NCBI RefSeq assembly: GCF_009856365.1
Contig: NZ_WMEX01000007.1
Location: forward strand, 1 to 64,000
DNA: 64,000 nt
Direction of reading: 5' to 3'
Origin: Vreelandella halophila
Lineage (GTDB): Bacteria > Pseudomonadota > Gammaproteobacteria > Pseudomonadales > Oleiphilaceae
Numbering within the stretch: position 1 is the first letter of the stretch; each line of letters opens with the position of its first letter. Shown piece by piece: positions 43,155-52,519 of the stretch. Below the pieces are notes generated by a model that was given only the letters and a program-made list of their open reading frames with translations, was not told where the DNA came from and did no database searches. Position numbers and translations under genes: made by a program.

Positions 43155-44102
43155 GTGAGAGTGCCCTTCGGAATTTCACGAGCAGCGCAGACGGTCAACT
43201 TGCTGGCACTCCGATCCCTCCGACATCCGTTCGCGAAACGTCACTCTTCACTCCGCGTGGGGCTGGAGTTGACCGATGATGCGCTCCATTGGGCCTGCAT
43301 GCAGGCGGACGGTTCGCTCCAGAGCGGCTCCGCAGGCGCTGGGCAGACACTGGAATCCCTGGTGAATGAACAGGGGGTGGGTGGTGCCCGGGCGCGGGTG
43401 GTTCTGGGGCCGGATCAGTATCAGATCTTTCAGGCAGAGCGCCCCAACGTCGAGCCTGGCGAGCTGGCGAACGCCGTTCGCTGGAAGCTCGGGGATCTGC
43501 TCGATTATCCCGCCAGTGAAGCCGTTATTGATACCTTTCCGTTTCCCGAGGACGCCTCACGGGACCGTGGGGCATTGATTAACGCCGTCTGTGCCCACCA
43601 GGACCGGATACGCTCTATCGTGGAGCGTATCCATGAAGCGGGGCTTGAGCTTGAATGCATTGATATCGCCGAGCTCGCGCTGCGTAACCTTCTGGCCCGT
43701 GCCGATCCAGAGGGGCGTGGCGCGGCCCTGGTGCATCTGGGACGGCAGAGTGGTCACGTGATCTTTTGCCGGGGTGAGGTGCTCTACATGGCGCGGCGCC
43801 TGGATGTCTCCCAGGCCCAGCTACGGGACGCCACCACCCAGGAGCAGACGGTCCAGGACCTGGCGCTGGAGATCCAGCGGTCGCTGGATTATTACGAAAG
43901 TCAGCTGCGACAGATTCCCCCCTCCCGTGTCCAGCTGGCAGGCCACCCGGAAGCGCTGCCGCTTGCCGGGATGCTCAATTCCGAGGTGACCGCTGAAGTG
44001 GTGGATCTGGATTGGAGTGCCATGCTCTCAGGCGTGACGCCCGCACCCGGAACCGGGCTTGCTGTTGCCACGCTGCTGGCGGATGACGAGGGAGCGAGAT
44101 GA
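43155..44102 (+). CDS. mshI: MSHA biogenesis protein MshI, PilM-like part
   Basis: 315 residues from GTG 43155; the true start is uncertain and could lie up to about 30 codons downstream, since the PilM-like fold begins around SLRVGLELTDDALHWA. It is an actin-like ATPase-fold protein of the cytoplasmic face of the type IVa pilus machine. In Vibrio a single larger MshI covers both this and the membrane part encoded by the next gene; here they are separate. The stop overlaps the next start (ATGA). Confidence 0.85.
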   Translation: MRVPFGISRAAQTVNLLALRSLRHPFAKRHSSLRVGLELTDDALHWACMQADGSLQSGSAGAGQTLESLVNEQGVGGARARVVLGPDQYQIFQAERPNVEPGELANAVRWKLGDLLDYPASEAVIDTFPFPEDASRDRGALINAVCAHQDRIRSIVERIHEAGLELECIDIAELALRNLLARADPEGRGAALVHLGRQSGHVIFCRGEVLYMARRLDVSQAQLRDATTQEQTVQDLALEIQRSLDYYESQLRQIPPSRVQLAGHPEALPLAGMLNSEVTAEVVDLDWSAMLSGVTPAPGTGLAVATLLADDEGAR

Positions 44103-44710
44103 AGCAGTCCGTCAACCTGTACACAGAGGGCTTTCAGCCCTCAAGGGAGTGGCTGACCCTGGGCCGGATGCTCAGCCTGGTTGCGGTTGTGCTGCTGGTG
44201 GTTGCCGGCATCGGGGGCGCTCTCCGGTATCAGTTGGCCGGTGCTGAAGCCCGGCTGGCGGAGATTGAAGCCCGGGAAGCCGAAAAGCAGCAGTCGGTGG
44301 AGACGCTCCAGGAACAGGTGGCCGACCGAAAGAAGGATCCGGCCCTGGAAGAGCAGGTCACACGACTGGAGCAGCGGGTCCGTGATCGCCGCCGCCTGGT
44401 TGAGCGTGCGGATTCGGTGGCAAAGGCGAGTAGCGAGGGCTTCACACCCTATCTGGAAGGGCTGGCACGCCAGACACTCGATGGGCTCTGGCTCACACGG
44501 ATCCGGGTGGATCTGATGCGTGATCGTCTGGGGCTGTCAGGTCGTACCACCGATGGTCAGAACGTGCCTGAATATCTGCAGCGATTGCAGAAAGAATCCG
44601 TGTTCGAAGGGCGTCGCTTTGCCCGCTTTGGCATTGACCGCCCGGAGGACGGTGGGCCGCTGAGCTTTGATGTGGCTTCAACCCGCGAATCAGCGGAGGA
44701 AGACGAATGA
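44099..44710 (+). CDS. PilN-like MSHA inner-membrane assembly protein (second half of MshI)
   Basis: 203 residues: short cytoplasmic N-terminus (VNLYTEGFQPSREWL resembles the PilN motif that docks into PilM), one transmembrane helix at about 22-42, then a periplasmic coiled coil (about 43-105) and a small alpha/beta domain. It overlaps both neighbours by 4 nt. Expected to form the alignment subcomplex with the PilO-like and PilP-like proteins that follow. Confidence 0.85.
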   Translation: MKQSVNLYTEGFQPSREWLTLGRMLSLVAVVLLVVAGIGGALRYQLAGAEARLAEIEAREAEKQQSVETLQEQVADRKKDPALEEQVTRLEQRVRDRRRLVERADSVAKASSEGFTPYLEGLARQTLDGLWLTRIRVDLMRDRLGLSGRTTDGQNVPEYLQRLQKESVFEGRRFARFGIDRPEDGGPLSFDVASTRESAEEDE

Positions 44711-45384
44711 AGGACCGTCTCCAGCAGCGCTGGCAGACGCTCGCGGCTGCCTTCCTGGCGCGGGCGCGCCGTGAACGTGTGCTGATGCTGGTGGCTGCGG
44801 CGGCGCTGGTGGCTCTGGGAGCCTGGCAGTTGCTGGTGACACCGGCTCTGGAGGCCCGGAGCCAGGTGGCGGAGCGCATTGCCAGTGCGCAGGAGTCGCT
44901 GGAAGGGCTTGCCGCGCAGGAGGAAACGCTTCTGCGCAAGCTGGAAAAGGATCCCAACGAACCGCTGCGTGAACGTATCAGCCAGCTCCAGAGGCGCCTT
45001 GACCGTTACGATCAGCAGCTCGAGGAGCTGACGACCGGCCTGATCAGCCCGTCGGAGATGGTGGCGCTGTTACGCCGTATGCTGGCCCGGCATGAGGGGG
45101 TGGCCCTGGAGAGTGTCTCCCACAGGGCCCCTCAGCCGGTTGCGGTGGAAGGCCAGGATGACAGTGCGAACAGTGAAAAGGAGGCCAGCCTCTATGCCCA
45201 CCCGGTGGAAGTCACCGTCAGCGGTGGTTTCCATGATGTGCTGGCGTATCTGCGGGATCTTGAAGGCCTGGATGAGCGTCTGGGGTGGCGGTCACTGGAT
45301 TATCAGACACAGGACTGGCCGGGAGCGCGGGTCCGGATCCGGTTGCACACACTGAGCCTGCACAGGGAGTGGTTGGGTGTCTGA
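44707..45384 (+). CDS. mshJ: MSHA biogenesis protein MshJ (PilO-like)
   Basis: 225 residues. Transmembrane helix at about 26-45, a periplasmic coiled coil (about 50-110) and a ferredoxin-like domain near the C-terminus, the layout of PilO/GspM. It partners the PilN-like protein in the periplasmic alignment complex. Overlaps the previous gene by 4 nt and mshK by 8 nt. Confidence 0.88.
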   Translation: MKDRLQQRWQTLAAAFLARARRERVLMLVAAAALVALGAWQLLVTPALEARSQVAERIASAQESLEGLAAQEETLLRKLEKDPNEPLRERISQLQRRLDRYDQQLEELTTGLISPSEMVALLRRMLARHEGVALESVSHRAPQPVAVEGQDDSANSEKEASLYAHPVEVTVSGGFHDVLAYLRDLEGLDERLGWRSLDYQTQDWPGARVRIRLHTLSLHREWLGV

Positions 45385-45715
45385 ACGGCTTGTGAGTGGC
45401 ATCATTGCTGGCCTTCTGATTCTGGTACCGCTGACCTGCGGGGCCAGCAGCGGGGCGTCACTGCCGGACCCAACGCGGCCGTCCTCGGTATCGACACAGG
45501 AAAGCAGCGTCTCGCCGGCACGCCGCTTCCAGCTGGACTCAATCCTGGTGGGGGATCAGCGCCGGCGGGCGGTCATCAACGGGATCAGCCTTGCTAAGGG
45601 CGGTCAGCTTGGGGATGCCACCCTTGTCCGAATCGGTATGGATCGTGTGCTGATTGAAATTGGCGGACAGCAGTACACTCTTGAACTCGACAGCGCGCCG
45701 TCAGTCCGGCGCTAG
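45377..45715 (+). CDS. mshK: MSHA biogenesis protein MshK (PilP/GspC-like)
   Basis: 112 residues, GTG start. A signal or anchor helix (about 7-24), a short linker opening with DPTRPSSV, then a small beta domain (FQLDSILVGDQRRRAVING ... TLELD) of the HR type seen in PilP and GspC, which contacts the secretin N-domains. It lies just before the secretin gene, as expected. Confidence 0.85.
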   Translation: MSERLVSGIIAGLLILVPLTCGASSGASLPDPTRPSSVSTQESSVSPARRFQLDSILVGDQRRRAVINGISLAKGGQLGDATLVRIGMDRVLIEIGGQQYTLELDSAPSVRR

Positions 45716-45731
45716 CAGCAGGTTAACCGTT

Positions 45732-47417
45732 ATGCGAGAGCGTTCCGTCCCATTTCTGATTCCAGCTGTGCTCAGCCTGTTTTTGGCCGGCTGTGCCGGG
45801 AATCCGCTGATGCAGACCCAGCAGGCAAGTTCTACGGAAACCACGGAGCGGATCGAAAAAGAACTGGAAAAGGCTGGAGCCAGCAGCGGTGATACGGATG
45901 CCGCCCCGGCGCCTGATGAGGTGACGGGCGCCCTGATGCCGGACTTCTCCGGAGCGGGCGGTGCCACTTCCGGCGGGACGGAGCGCTTCAACGTCAATGC
46001 TCAGGGCCTGCCGGCACCCACCTTTTTCCGGAGCCTGGTCGACGGTACGCCTTACAACGTGGTGGTGGATCCAGCTGTGGAGGGCTCCATCACTCTGGAT
46101 CTCACCCAGGTGACCCTCGAAGAGGTCATGGATGTGGTCTCGGATCTCTATGGTTATGAGATTGCCCTTGAGGGCCGTATCTACCGCATCCGCCAGGCAG
46201 GTCTCAGGACCCGTATATTCCAGGTGGACTACCTGGACATCCAGCGCAGCGGCAATTCCGAAACCCAGGTGCGGTCGGGGCAGGTGACCGATACGGGCAA
46301 TGGGGATTCCGGCTCGAACAACGGTGACAGTGGCTCCGGCAATGGCACCGTGGTCGGTACCCGTATCACTACGACCTCCGAGTCGCGCTTCTGGGCGGAT
46401 CTCAACGAATCCCTGAACCTGATGGTCGGGTCCGATAGTGGCCAGCGTGTCATCACCAATCCTGGATCGGGGGTGGTTGTGGTCCATGCCCGGCAGGATG
46501 AGCTGAAGGTGGTTGAGGATTATCTTCGCCGGATGCAGCTGATCTCCAAGCGCCAGGTGATCCTGGAGGCCCGAATCCTTGAGGTGGCTCTCAACGAGAG
46601 CTACCAGCAGGGCATCAACTGGAATGCTGTGGACCAGATGGGCAGCGGCAACAGTCTTCAGGGAAGCCTCAGCAGCATTGCTACCAACACCCAGGGGGGA
46701 GGAGCGTTTTCCGCCGCTCTTGAGGTGAACAGTTTCAACAGCCTGATTCAGCTTCTGGGCAGTCAGGGCAATGTGCAGGTGCTGTCCAGTCCGAGGATCT
46801 CGACCGTCAATAATGAGAAGGCCGTCATTAAGGTGGGCAGTGACGAGTTCTTCGTGACCGATCTTGATTTTGATGACGATACCACCGCCGGTGGCACAGG
46901 GACCTCCAGGTCGACCTCTGTGGATCTGACGCCATTCTTTTCGGGGATTTCTCTGGACGTCACCCCGCAGATCAGTGATGACAACGTCGTCACTCTGCAT
47001 GTTCATCCCTCTGTGAGCGAGGTGGAAGACCAGGAAAAGCTCATCACCATCGGTGACGAGGACGTGACTCTGCCTCTGGCGCTGAGCACGGTGCGCGAGA
47101 CAGACAGCGTGGTACGAGCACGAAGCGGCCAGATCGTGGTGATCGGCGGGCTGATTCAGGATCGGACCGAGGAGACAACCTCAGCGGTGCCCTTCTTCAG
47201 TGATATCCCGGTCATTGGTGAACTGTTCAAGCAGCGCAGCTATGAGTCCCGGAAAAGCGAACTGGTGATTCTGCTCAAGCCCATGATCGCCAATGTGGCC
47301 CGGTACGGACAGGACGTGGAGGACAGCCGCGAGCGCATCCGGGATCTGCGCCGGATCATGGAATCCACAGAATCCCCGAAGCCAGAACCGGCGGCGGGCG
47401 CGACACAAGAGAGGTAG
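45732..47417 (+). CDS. mshL: MSHA secretin MshL (outer-membrane lipoprotein)
   Basis: 561 residues from ATG 45732. A lipobox LAGC places the lipidated Cys at 21. Then come secretin N-domains (TPYNVVVDPAVEGSITLDLTQ in the first), a Gly/Asn/Ser-rich loop (about residues 190-215), the N1-like domain (VVVHARQDELKVVEDYLRRM) and the C-terminal secretin domain with VLSSPRISTVNNEKAVIKVG and the VIGGLI block. It forms the pore for the pilus. The start lies 16 nt after mshK. Confidence 0.93.
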   Translation: MRERSVPFLIPAVLSLFLAGCAGNPLMQTQQASSTETTERIEKELEKAGASSGDTDAAPAPDEVTGALMPDFSGAGGATSGGTERFNVNAQGLPAPTFFRSLVDGTPYNVVVDPAVEGSITLDLTQVTLEEVMDVVSDLYGYEIALEGRIYRIRQAGLRTRIFQVDYLDIQRSGNSETQVRSGQVTDTGNGDSGSNNGDSGSGNGTVVGTRITTTSESRFWADLNESLNLMVGSDSGQRVITNPGSGVVVVHARQDELKVVEDYLRRMQLISKRQVILEARILEVALNESYQQGINWNAVDQMGSGNSLQGSLSSIATNTQGGGAFSAALEVNSFNSLIQLLGSQGNVQVLSSPRISTVNNEKAVIKVGSDEFFVTDLDFDDDTTAGGTGTSRSTSVDLTPFFSGISLDVTPQISDDNVVTLHVHPSVSEVEDQEKLITIGDEDVTLPLALSTVRETDSVVRARSGQIVVIGGLIQDRTEETTSAVPFFSDIPVIGELFKQRSYESRKSELVILLKPMIANVARYGQDVEDSRERIRDLRRIMESTESPKPEPAAGATQER

Positions 47418-47418
47418 C

Positions 47419-48261
47419 ATGTACGAGGCATTTTTCGGCCTTCGGGATGCCCCCTTTTCACTGACGCCCAATACGCGCTACTTCCTGCGTGCGCCCAGCC
47501 ACGGGCAGGCGCTGGAACTGCTGCTGGTGGCCCTGCGCCAGAAGGAAGGCTTCATCAAGGTCTCCGGCGAGGTGGGCACCGGCAAGACACTGCTGTGCCG
47601 GTTGTTGCTCAATGCCCTGGAAGGGAAATTCACCACCGCCTATCTCCCCAACCCCCAGCTCGGCCCTAAAGAGTTATTTGAGGCCATTGCCGACGAGCTG
47701 GGAGTGACGCTCGATGATGCCAGTAACACCCACAGGGCCCTTTCAGCACTGCAGCAATATCTGATCGATAACGCGGCGTCTGCCGGTGCGGCGGTGCTGG
47801 TGATCGATGAAGCTCAGTCCATGCCTGTGGAAACCCTGGAGGCGCTGCGCCTGCTGACCAATCTGGAAACAGAGAGCCGTAAGCTCCTGCAGGTGGTTCT
47901 GTTCGGGCAGCCTGAGCTGGATGAATTGCTTGCCCGACCGGATCTGCGCCAGCTGAGCCAGCGCATTACCTTTCAGCACCGACTGGAGACGCTGTCGCCG
48001 GAGACGGTCGCTGACTATCTGCAGCACAGGCTCGCGCGGGCTGGATGGAACGGTGGACGACTCTTCCAGCCCAGGGCGGTACGCCTGATCAGCCGTGCCT
48101 CGGGCGGAACCCCCAGGCTGATCAACATTCTCGCCCACAAGGCCCTGATTGCCGCCTATGGGCGCGGTGAGCGTGAAGTGACCAGCCGTCATGTACGCCA
48201 GGCCATCCGCGATACCGATACGGTCGTGCGCCGCCCCGGGGTTCTGGGAGGACTTCTATGA
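47419..48261 (+). CDS. mshM: MSHA biogenesis ATPase MshM (ExeA-like)
   Basis: 280 residues from ATG 47419, one base after the mshL stop. MYEAFFGLRDAPFSLTPNTRY is the ExeA/MshM signature; Walker A GEVGTGKT at 50-57, Walker B VLVIDEAQ. It is thought to help secretin or peptidoglycan insertion. It overlaps mshN by 4 nt. Confidence 0.93.
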   Translation: MYEAFFGLRDAPFSLTPNTRYFLRAPSHGQALELLLVALRQKEGFIKVSGEVGTGKTLLCRLLLNALEGKFTTAYLPNPQLGPKELFEAIADELGVTLDDASNTHRALSALQQYLIDNAASAGAAVLVIDEAQSMPVETLEALRLLTNLETESRKLLQVVLFGQPELDELLARPDLRQLSQRITFQHRLETLSPETVADYLQHRLARAGWNGGRLFQPRAVRLISRASGGTPRLINILAHKALIAAYGRGEREVTSRHVRQAIRDTDTVVRRPGVLGGLL

Positions 48262-49373
48262 GTCTGCTCAATGACGCCCTCCGGGATCTGGAAAAACGCG
48301 AGGGTGCGGACGGCAGTAACGGGGAGTCGGTTCCGGCGGGGCTGGGCGCTGCCAGCTACCGGACGCCTGCCCACTGGGGTTGGATACTGGGTGGCTCGGC
48401 ACTGCTGCTGGCGGTACTGGCTGGCGCCGGGTTCTGGTGGCTGGGCTCGGATCAGCCGCGATCTGCAGGGAAGGGGGCTGTTCCCGCCATCAACGATGAG
48501 CCGGCGCCTGTGATCCGTACCGCGACACTGCCCGCGGAGAAGGGGCGGACCGGTGAGGGTTCCGGGACTGTTGAGCGTAATACCTCCGAGCGGGCAGGAA
48601 GCACCGAGCAGGACGGTGACACCAGTGAGCCTCCTGAGACTGTCAGGAAGGTGGAGCCGACCGGCACAACAGAGCCGGAACCGACAGAACAGACAGAAGT
48701 GGCGGAACAGGAAAGTGAGCCGGAAGACCCCGTCTCCACTGATGACGTTGCGAATCAGTCGGACTCCGAGCCGGAAACAGCCACCCCCAGCGTGCGCGAA
48801 CTGACGCCCGCGGAAAAAGATCGGCGGCTCTCCCGGGAGCTGGAAGCGCTACTGGCGGATGGCCGTGTTGCGCAGGCCGGGGAACGCCTGAATCAGCGAG
48901 CCATGCTGGATTCCGATATGCCGCGCTCCCGGGCGGCGATGGCCCGGCATGCTCTGGAGCGTGGAGAGCCGGCCGCCGCGTTGCAGTGGCTGCCGGAGCA
49001 GGCCGTGGCCATGTATCCGGAGCTGCGGCTGCTCAGGGCGCGTGTGGCGCTTGAGCGCTCGGGCAGAGCCAGTGCCCTGCAGTGGCTGGAATCCGAGCCG
49101 CCGGGGCCGGGCACCATGCCGGCCTATCACACCATGATGGCGGCGCTCTATCAGCAGACCGGAGACCATCAGGCGGCCGCCGAGCAGTGGGCGGCGTTGA
49201 TTGAGACCGATGACGGCAATGCCCGCTGGTGGGCCGGCCTGGGCATTGCCATGGAAAGCCGCGGGCGGGATGAGAAGGCCAGGGCCGCCTATACCCGTGC
49301 GCTGTCACTGCCGGATCTGGCGCCACAGCTGCGCCGGTACATCGAGCAACGGCTCGCCGCGGAGCAGGGGTAG
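48258..49373 (+). CDS. mshN: MSHA biogenesis protein MshN (TPR protein)
   Basis: 371 residues. MSLLNDALRDLEKRE start is typical of MshN; one membrane helix at about 40-62; a long Pro/Glu/Thr-rich periplasmic linker (about 70-195); then a C-terminal alpha-helical TPR-like region with Ala/Arg-rich repeats. Likely scaffolds assembly with MshM. Followed 4 nt later by mshE. Confidence 0.88.
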   Translation: MSLLNDALRDLEKREGADGSNGESVPAGLGAASYRTPAHWGWILGGSALLLAVLAGAGFWWLGSDQPRSAGKGAVPAINDEPAPVIRTATLPAEKGRTGEGSGTVERNTSERAGSTEQDGDTSEPPETVRKVEPTGTTEPEPTEQTEVAEQESEPEDPVSTDDVANQSDSEPETATPSVRELTPAEKDRRLSRELEALLADGRVAQAGERLNQRAMLDSDMPRSRAAMARHALERGEPAAALQWLPEQAVAMYPELRLLRARVALERSGRASALQWLESEPPGPGTMPAYHTMMAALYQQTGDHQAAAEQWAALIETDDGNARWWAGLGIAMESRGRDEKARAAYTRALSLPDLAPQLRRYIEQRLAAEQG

Positions 49374-49377
49374 AAGT

Positions 49378-51276
49378 ATGTCGGAAACACGCCGCAAGGT
49401 CCGTATTGGCGATCTTCTCGTTGAGAACAGCGTCATCACTGATGAGCAGCTCCAGACGGCGCTGAGTGAGCAGAAGCGTACCGGCCGCAAGCTCGGCAAG
49501 ACCCTCACGGATCTGGGCTATGTGGATGAGGACCAGCTGCTGAACTTTCTCTCCCAGCAGCTCGATATCCCGTTTGTCCAGCTCCGCCATTACAACTTCG
49601 ACCATGAGCTGGTGAAGAAACTCCCGGAGGCCCAGGCCCGGCGCTTCCGCTCCATCGTGCTGGCCGAGCGCAACGGCGAGCTGCTGGTGGGCATGGCGGA
49701 CCCCATGGACATCTTCGCCTACGACGAGCTGACGCGGATCCTGGACCAGCCGGTGAAACAGGCCGTGGTGCGGGAGAGCGAACTGCTCAGCACGCTTGAC
49801 CTGGTCTATCGCCGCACGGATGAGATCGCCTCCCTGGCCGAGGAGCTGGAAGACGAGATCGGCGACGAGGCCTTTGATCTGGCGGATCTGGGCAGCGACT
49901 CGGATGTGAACGAAGCCCCGGTGGTGCGCCTGCTGCAGACCATCTTCGAGGATGCCATCCAGGCCCGCAGCTCGGACGTTCACATTGAGCCGGATGAAAC
50001 CGTGATCCGCATCCGCCAGCGCATCGACGGGGTGCTGCAGGAACAGGTCATGAAGGAAAAGCGCATCCACTCCGCGCTGGTGCTGCGCCTCAAGCTCATG
50101 GCCGGGCTCAACATCTCCGAGAAACGCATGCCCCAGGACGGGCGCTTCAACATCCGCGTGAAAGGGCGGAGCATCGACGTGCGGGTGTCCACGCTGCCGG
50201 TGCAGTACGGCGAATCCGTAGTCATGCGTCTGCTGGACCAGTCCCAGGGCATACTGGATCTGGAGAGCACCGGTATGCCGCCTGGCATCCTGCGGCGGTT
50301 CCGCCGGCTCATCCATCGGCCCCATGGCATGATGCTCGTGACCGGGCCCACCGGCTCGGGTAAGACGACCACCCTCTACGGCGCACTGACTGAGCTCAAC
50401 CAGGCCCAGGTGAAGATCATCACCGCCGAGGATCCGGTGGAATACCGGCTGCCGCGCATCACCCAGGTGCAGGTGAAGAGCCAGATCGGGCTGACCTTTG
50501 CCTCGGTACTGCGCTCGGCCCTGCGCCAGGACCCGGACATCATCCTGGTGGGGGAGATGCGCGACCAGGAAACTGTCCAGATCGGTCTGCGCGCCGCCAT
50601 GACCGGCCACATGGTGCTCTCCACCCTGCACACCAACGACGCCGTCAGCAGTGCCATGCGCCTTCTGGACATGGGCGCGGAACCCTTTCTGGTCTCCAGC
50701 TCCATTGCCGGGGTCCTGGCCCAGCGGCTGGTGCGGCGTGTGTGTGAGAACTGCCAGGTTCCCTACACCCCGACGCATCAGGAAAAGATCTGGATTGACC
50801 GGATCAGGGGGGAGCGTGGTGACCTGGCGGCGCCTGCGGAATTGGGGGAGGTGTCGGAGCCTGCCGAACCGGTGGTAACAGAAACCGTTGATGGCGGGGG
50901 AGATGATTCCCTGGAGTTGACCCTCTCCGACGAGTTGATGAAGACCGGGGAGACAGCGCCTGACCATACGGGTGGTTCTGGTAGGGATGCTGGCCAGGGC
51001 TTTGTTGTGGGCAAGGGCTGCTACCAGTGCAGCAACACAGGTTACCGGGGCCGTATCGGCGTTTACGAGCTTCTGGAATTCAATGAGGCGATGCTGGATG
51101 CGTTGCGCCGGGCGGACTATGCCGGCTTCGAGCGGGCCGCACGGGCCATGCCGGACTACGAGAGCCTGGACCACTGCGCCCTGCGATACGCCGAACAGGG
51201 GATCACCAGCCTGGATGAGGTCGCCCGGGTCTCCGCCACGCTCGGTGGTGGCACCGCGGATGAGGCGGGAGACTGA
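49378..51276 (+). CDS. mshE: MSHA pilus extension ATPase MshE with c-di-GMP-type N-domain and enlarged zinc-finger loop
   Basis: 632 residues from ATG 49378. The N-terminus carries two tandem MshEN-type motifs (RIGDLLVENSVITDEQL and KLGKTLTDLGYVDEDQL), the c-di-GMP-binding module of MshE. The ATPase has Walker A GPTGSGKTT (323-331), the Asp box in EDPVEYR, Walker B near DIILVGEMRD, and His box HMVLSTLHTND. The zinc site has C456/C459 and C548/C551; the 88 residues between the pairs are far more than the usual 30-45 and are acidic and Gly/Thr-rich. It powers pilus polymerisation. Confidence 0.95.
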   Translation: MSETRRKVRIGDLLVENSVITDEQLQTALSEQKRTGRKLGKTLTDLGYVDEDQLLNFLSQQLDIPFVQLRHYNFDHELVKKLPEAQARRFRSIVLAERNGELLVGMADPMDIFAYDELTRILDQPVKQAVVRESELLSTLDLVYRRTDEIASLAEELEDEIGDEAFDLADLGSDSDVNEAPVVRLLQTIFEDAIQARSSDVHIEPDETVIRIRQRIDGVLQEQVMKEKRIHSALVLRLKLMAGLNISEKRMPQDGRFNIRVKGRSIDVRVSTLPVQYGESVVMRLLDQSQGILDLESTGMPPGILRRFRRLIHRPHGMMLVTGPTGSGKTTTLYGALTELNQAQVKIITAEDPVEYRLPRITQVQVKSQIGLTFASVLRSALRQDPDIILVGEMRDQETVQIGLRAAMTGHMVLSTLHTNDAVSSAMRLLDMGAEPFLVSSSIAGVLAQRLVRRVCENCQVPYTPTHQEKIWIDRIRGERGDLAAPAELGEVSEPAEPVVTETVDGGGDDSLELTLSDELMKTGETAPDHTGGSGRDAGQGFVVGKGCYQCSNTGYRGRIGVYELLEFNEAMLDALRRADYAGFERAARAMPDYESLDHCALRYAEQGITSLDEVARVSATLGGGTADEAGD

Positions 51277-51278
51277 CC

Positions 51279-52502
51279 ATGCGTTTCGAGTATCGGGGCC
51301 GTAACAGCAAGGGTGCCCTGGAACAGGGGGTGCTGGAAGGGGGGTCACGGGACGCCATCGCCGCCGAGCTCCAGCGCCGGGGCATTACGCCAGTCTCCGT
51401 GGAGCCGGAGGCGGAAGCCGGCAGCAGCCTGGCTCAGCTGGGGCAGATCGAGCTGTTCCAACCGAAAGTGAAGCTGGATGACCTGATCGTGTTCTGTCGC
51501 CAGATGTACGCGCTCACCAAGGCCGGCATCCCGATCATCCGCACCATGCGCGGGCTGGCCGAGACCAGCAAGGCGCGCGCGCTGAGCCAGGCGCTGGATG
51601 ACGTGGCGGACCGGCTGGAGACCGGCACCACCATGGCCACCGCCATGCAGGCCAATGACCGTGTGTTCTCCGGACTGTTCGTGGCGATGGTGCACGTGGG
51701 GGAGAACACCGGTAACCTGGACGATGCCTTCTTCCGCCTCTCGCGCATCCTGGAGCTGGAACGTGAAACAAGGCGGCGCATCAAGCAGGCCACCCGTTAT
51801 CCGATCTTCGTGATCGTCGCGCTGACCGCGGCGATGATCATCATCAACTTCTTCGTGATCCCCCAGTTTATTTCCACCTTTGAACGCCTGGGCGCGGACC
51901 TGCCGTTCATCACCCAGGTGCTGATCATGACCTCCAACTTCATGACCACCTGGTGGCCGGCACTGCTGGGAGGTATGGTGGCCGCCTTCGTGGGGGTACG
52001 TCGCTGGATCGCCACAGAGCAGGGGCGCCTGCAGTGGGACCGTTACAAGCTGCGTATTCCCATCATCGGGCCCATTCTGGAGCAGATCGCGCTGAGCCGG
52101 TTCTCGCGTAACTTTGCCACGACCCTCGCAGCCGGTATGCCCGTGACCAGCGCGCTTTCCGTGGTAGCGGACGCCAACAGTAACGCCTGGATCGCGCATC
52201 ACCTGCATGAGATGCGAACCTCGATTGAGCGCGGTGACAGCCTGATGCGCGCCGCCCGTGAAAGCGAGCTGTTCACGCCGCTGATTCTGCAGATGATCTC
52301 GGTGGGCGAGGAAACCGGCTCCGTGGATGAGATGCTCATCAACGTGGCGGATTTCTACGACGAGGAAGTGGATTACCAGTTGAACCGGTTGTCTGAATCC
52401 ATTGAGCCCATATTGCTCGTCGGTGTGGCCATACTGGTGCTGATTCTGGCGCTGGGGGTCTTTCTGCCGGTTTGGGATCTGGGCAGTGCGGCGATCGGAT
52501 AA
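51279..52502 (+). CDS. mshG: MSHA inner-membrane platform protein MshG (GspF/PilC-like)
   Basis: 407 residues, starting 3 nt after mshE. Two copies of the GspF domain: the first around 70-195 (VFCRQMYALTKAGIPI), the second around 275-395 (FSRNFATTLAAGMPVTSAL), with membrane helices at about 172-192, 225-245 and 380-402. It transmits force from MshE to pilin. No mshF gene lies downstream; mshB follows after 17 nt. Confidence 0.94.
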   Translation: MRFEYRGRNSKGALEQGVLEGGSRDAIAAELQRRGITPVSVEPEAEAGSSLAQLGQIELFQPKVKLDDLIVFCRQMYALTKAGIPIIRTMRGLAETSKARALSQALDDVADRLETGTTMATAMQANDRVFSGLFVAMVHVGENTGNLDDAFFRLSRILELERETRRRIKQATRYPIFVIVALTAAMIIINFFVIPQFISTFERLGADLPFITQVLIMTSNFMTTWWPALLGGMVAAFVGVRRWIATEQGRLQWDRYKLRIPIIGPILEQIALSRFSRNFATTLAAGMPVTSALSVVADANSNAWIAHHLHEMRTSIERGDSLMRAARESELFTPLILQMISVGEETGSVDEMLINVADFYDEEVDYQLNRLSESIEPILLVGVAILVLILALGVFLPVWDLGSAAIG

Positions 52503-52519
52503 GCGAGAGGAGCGACAGA

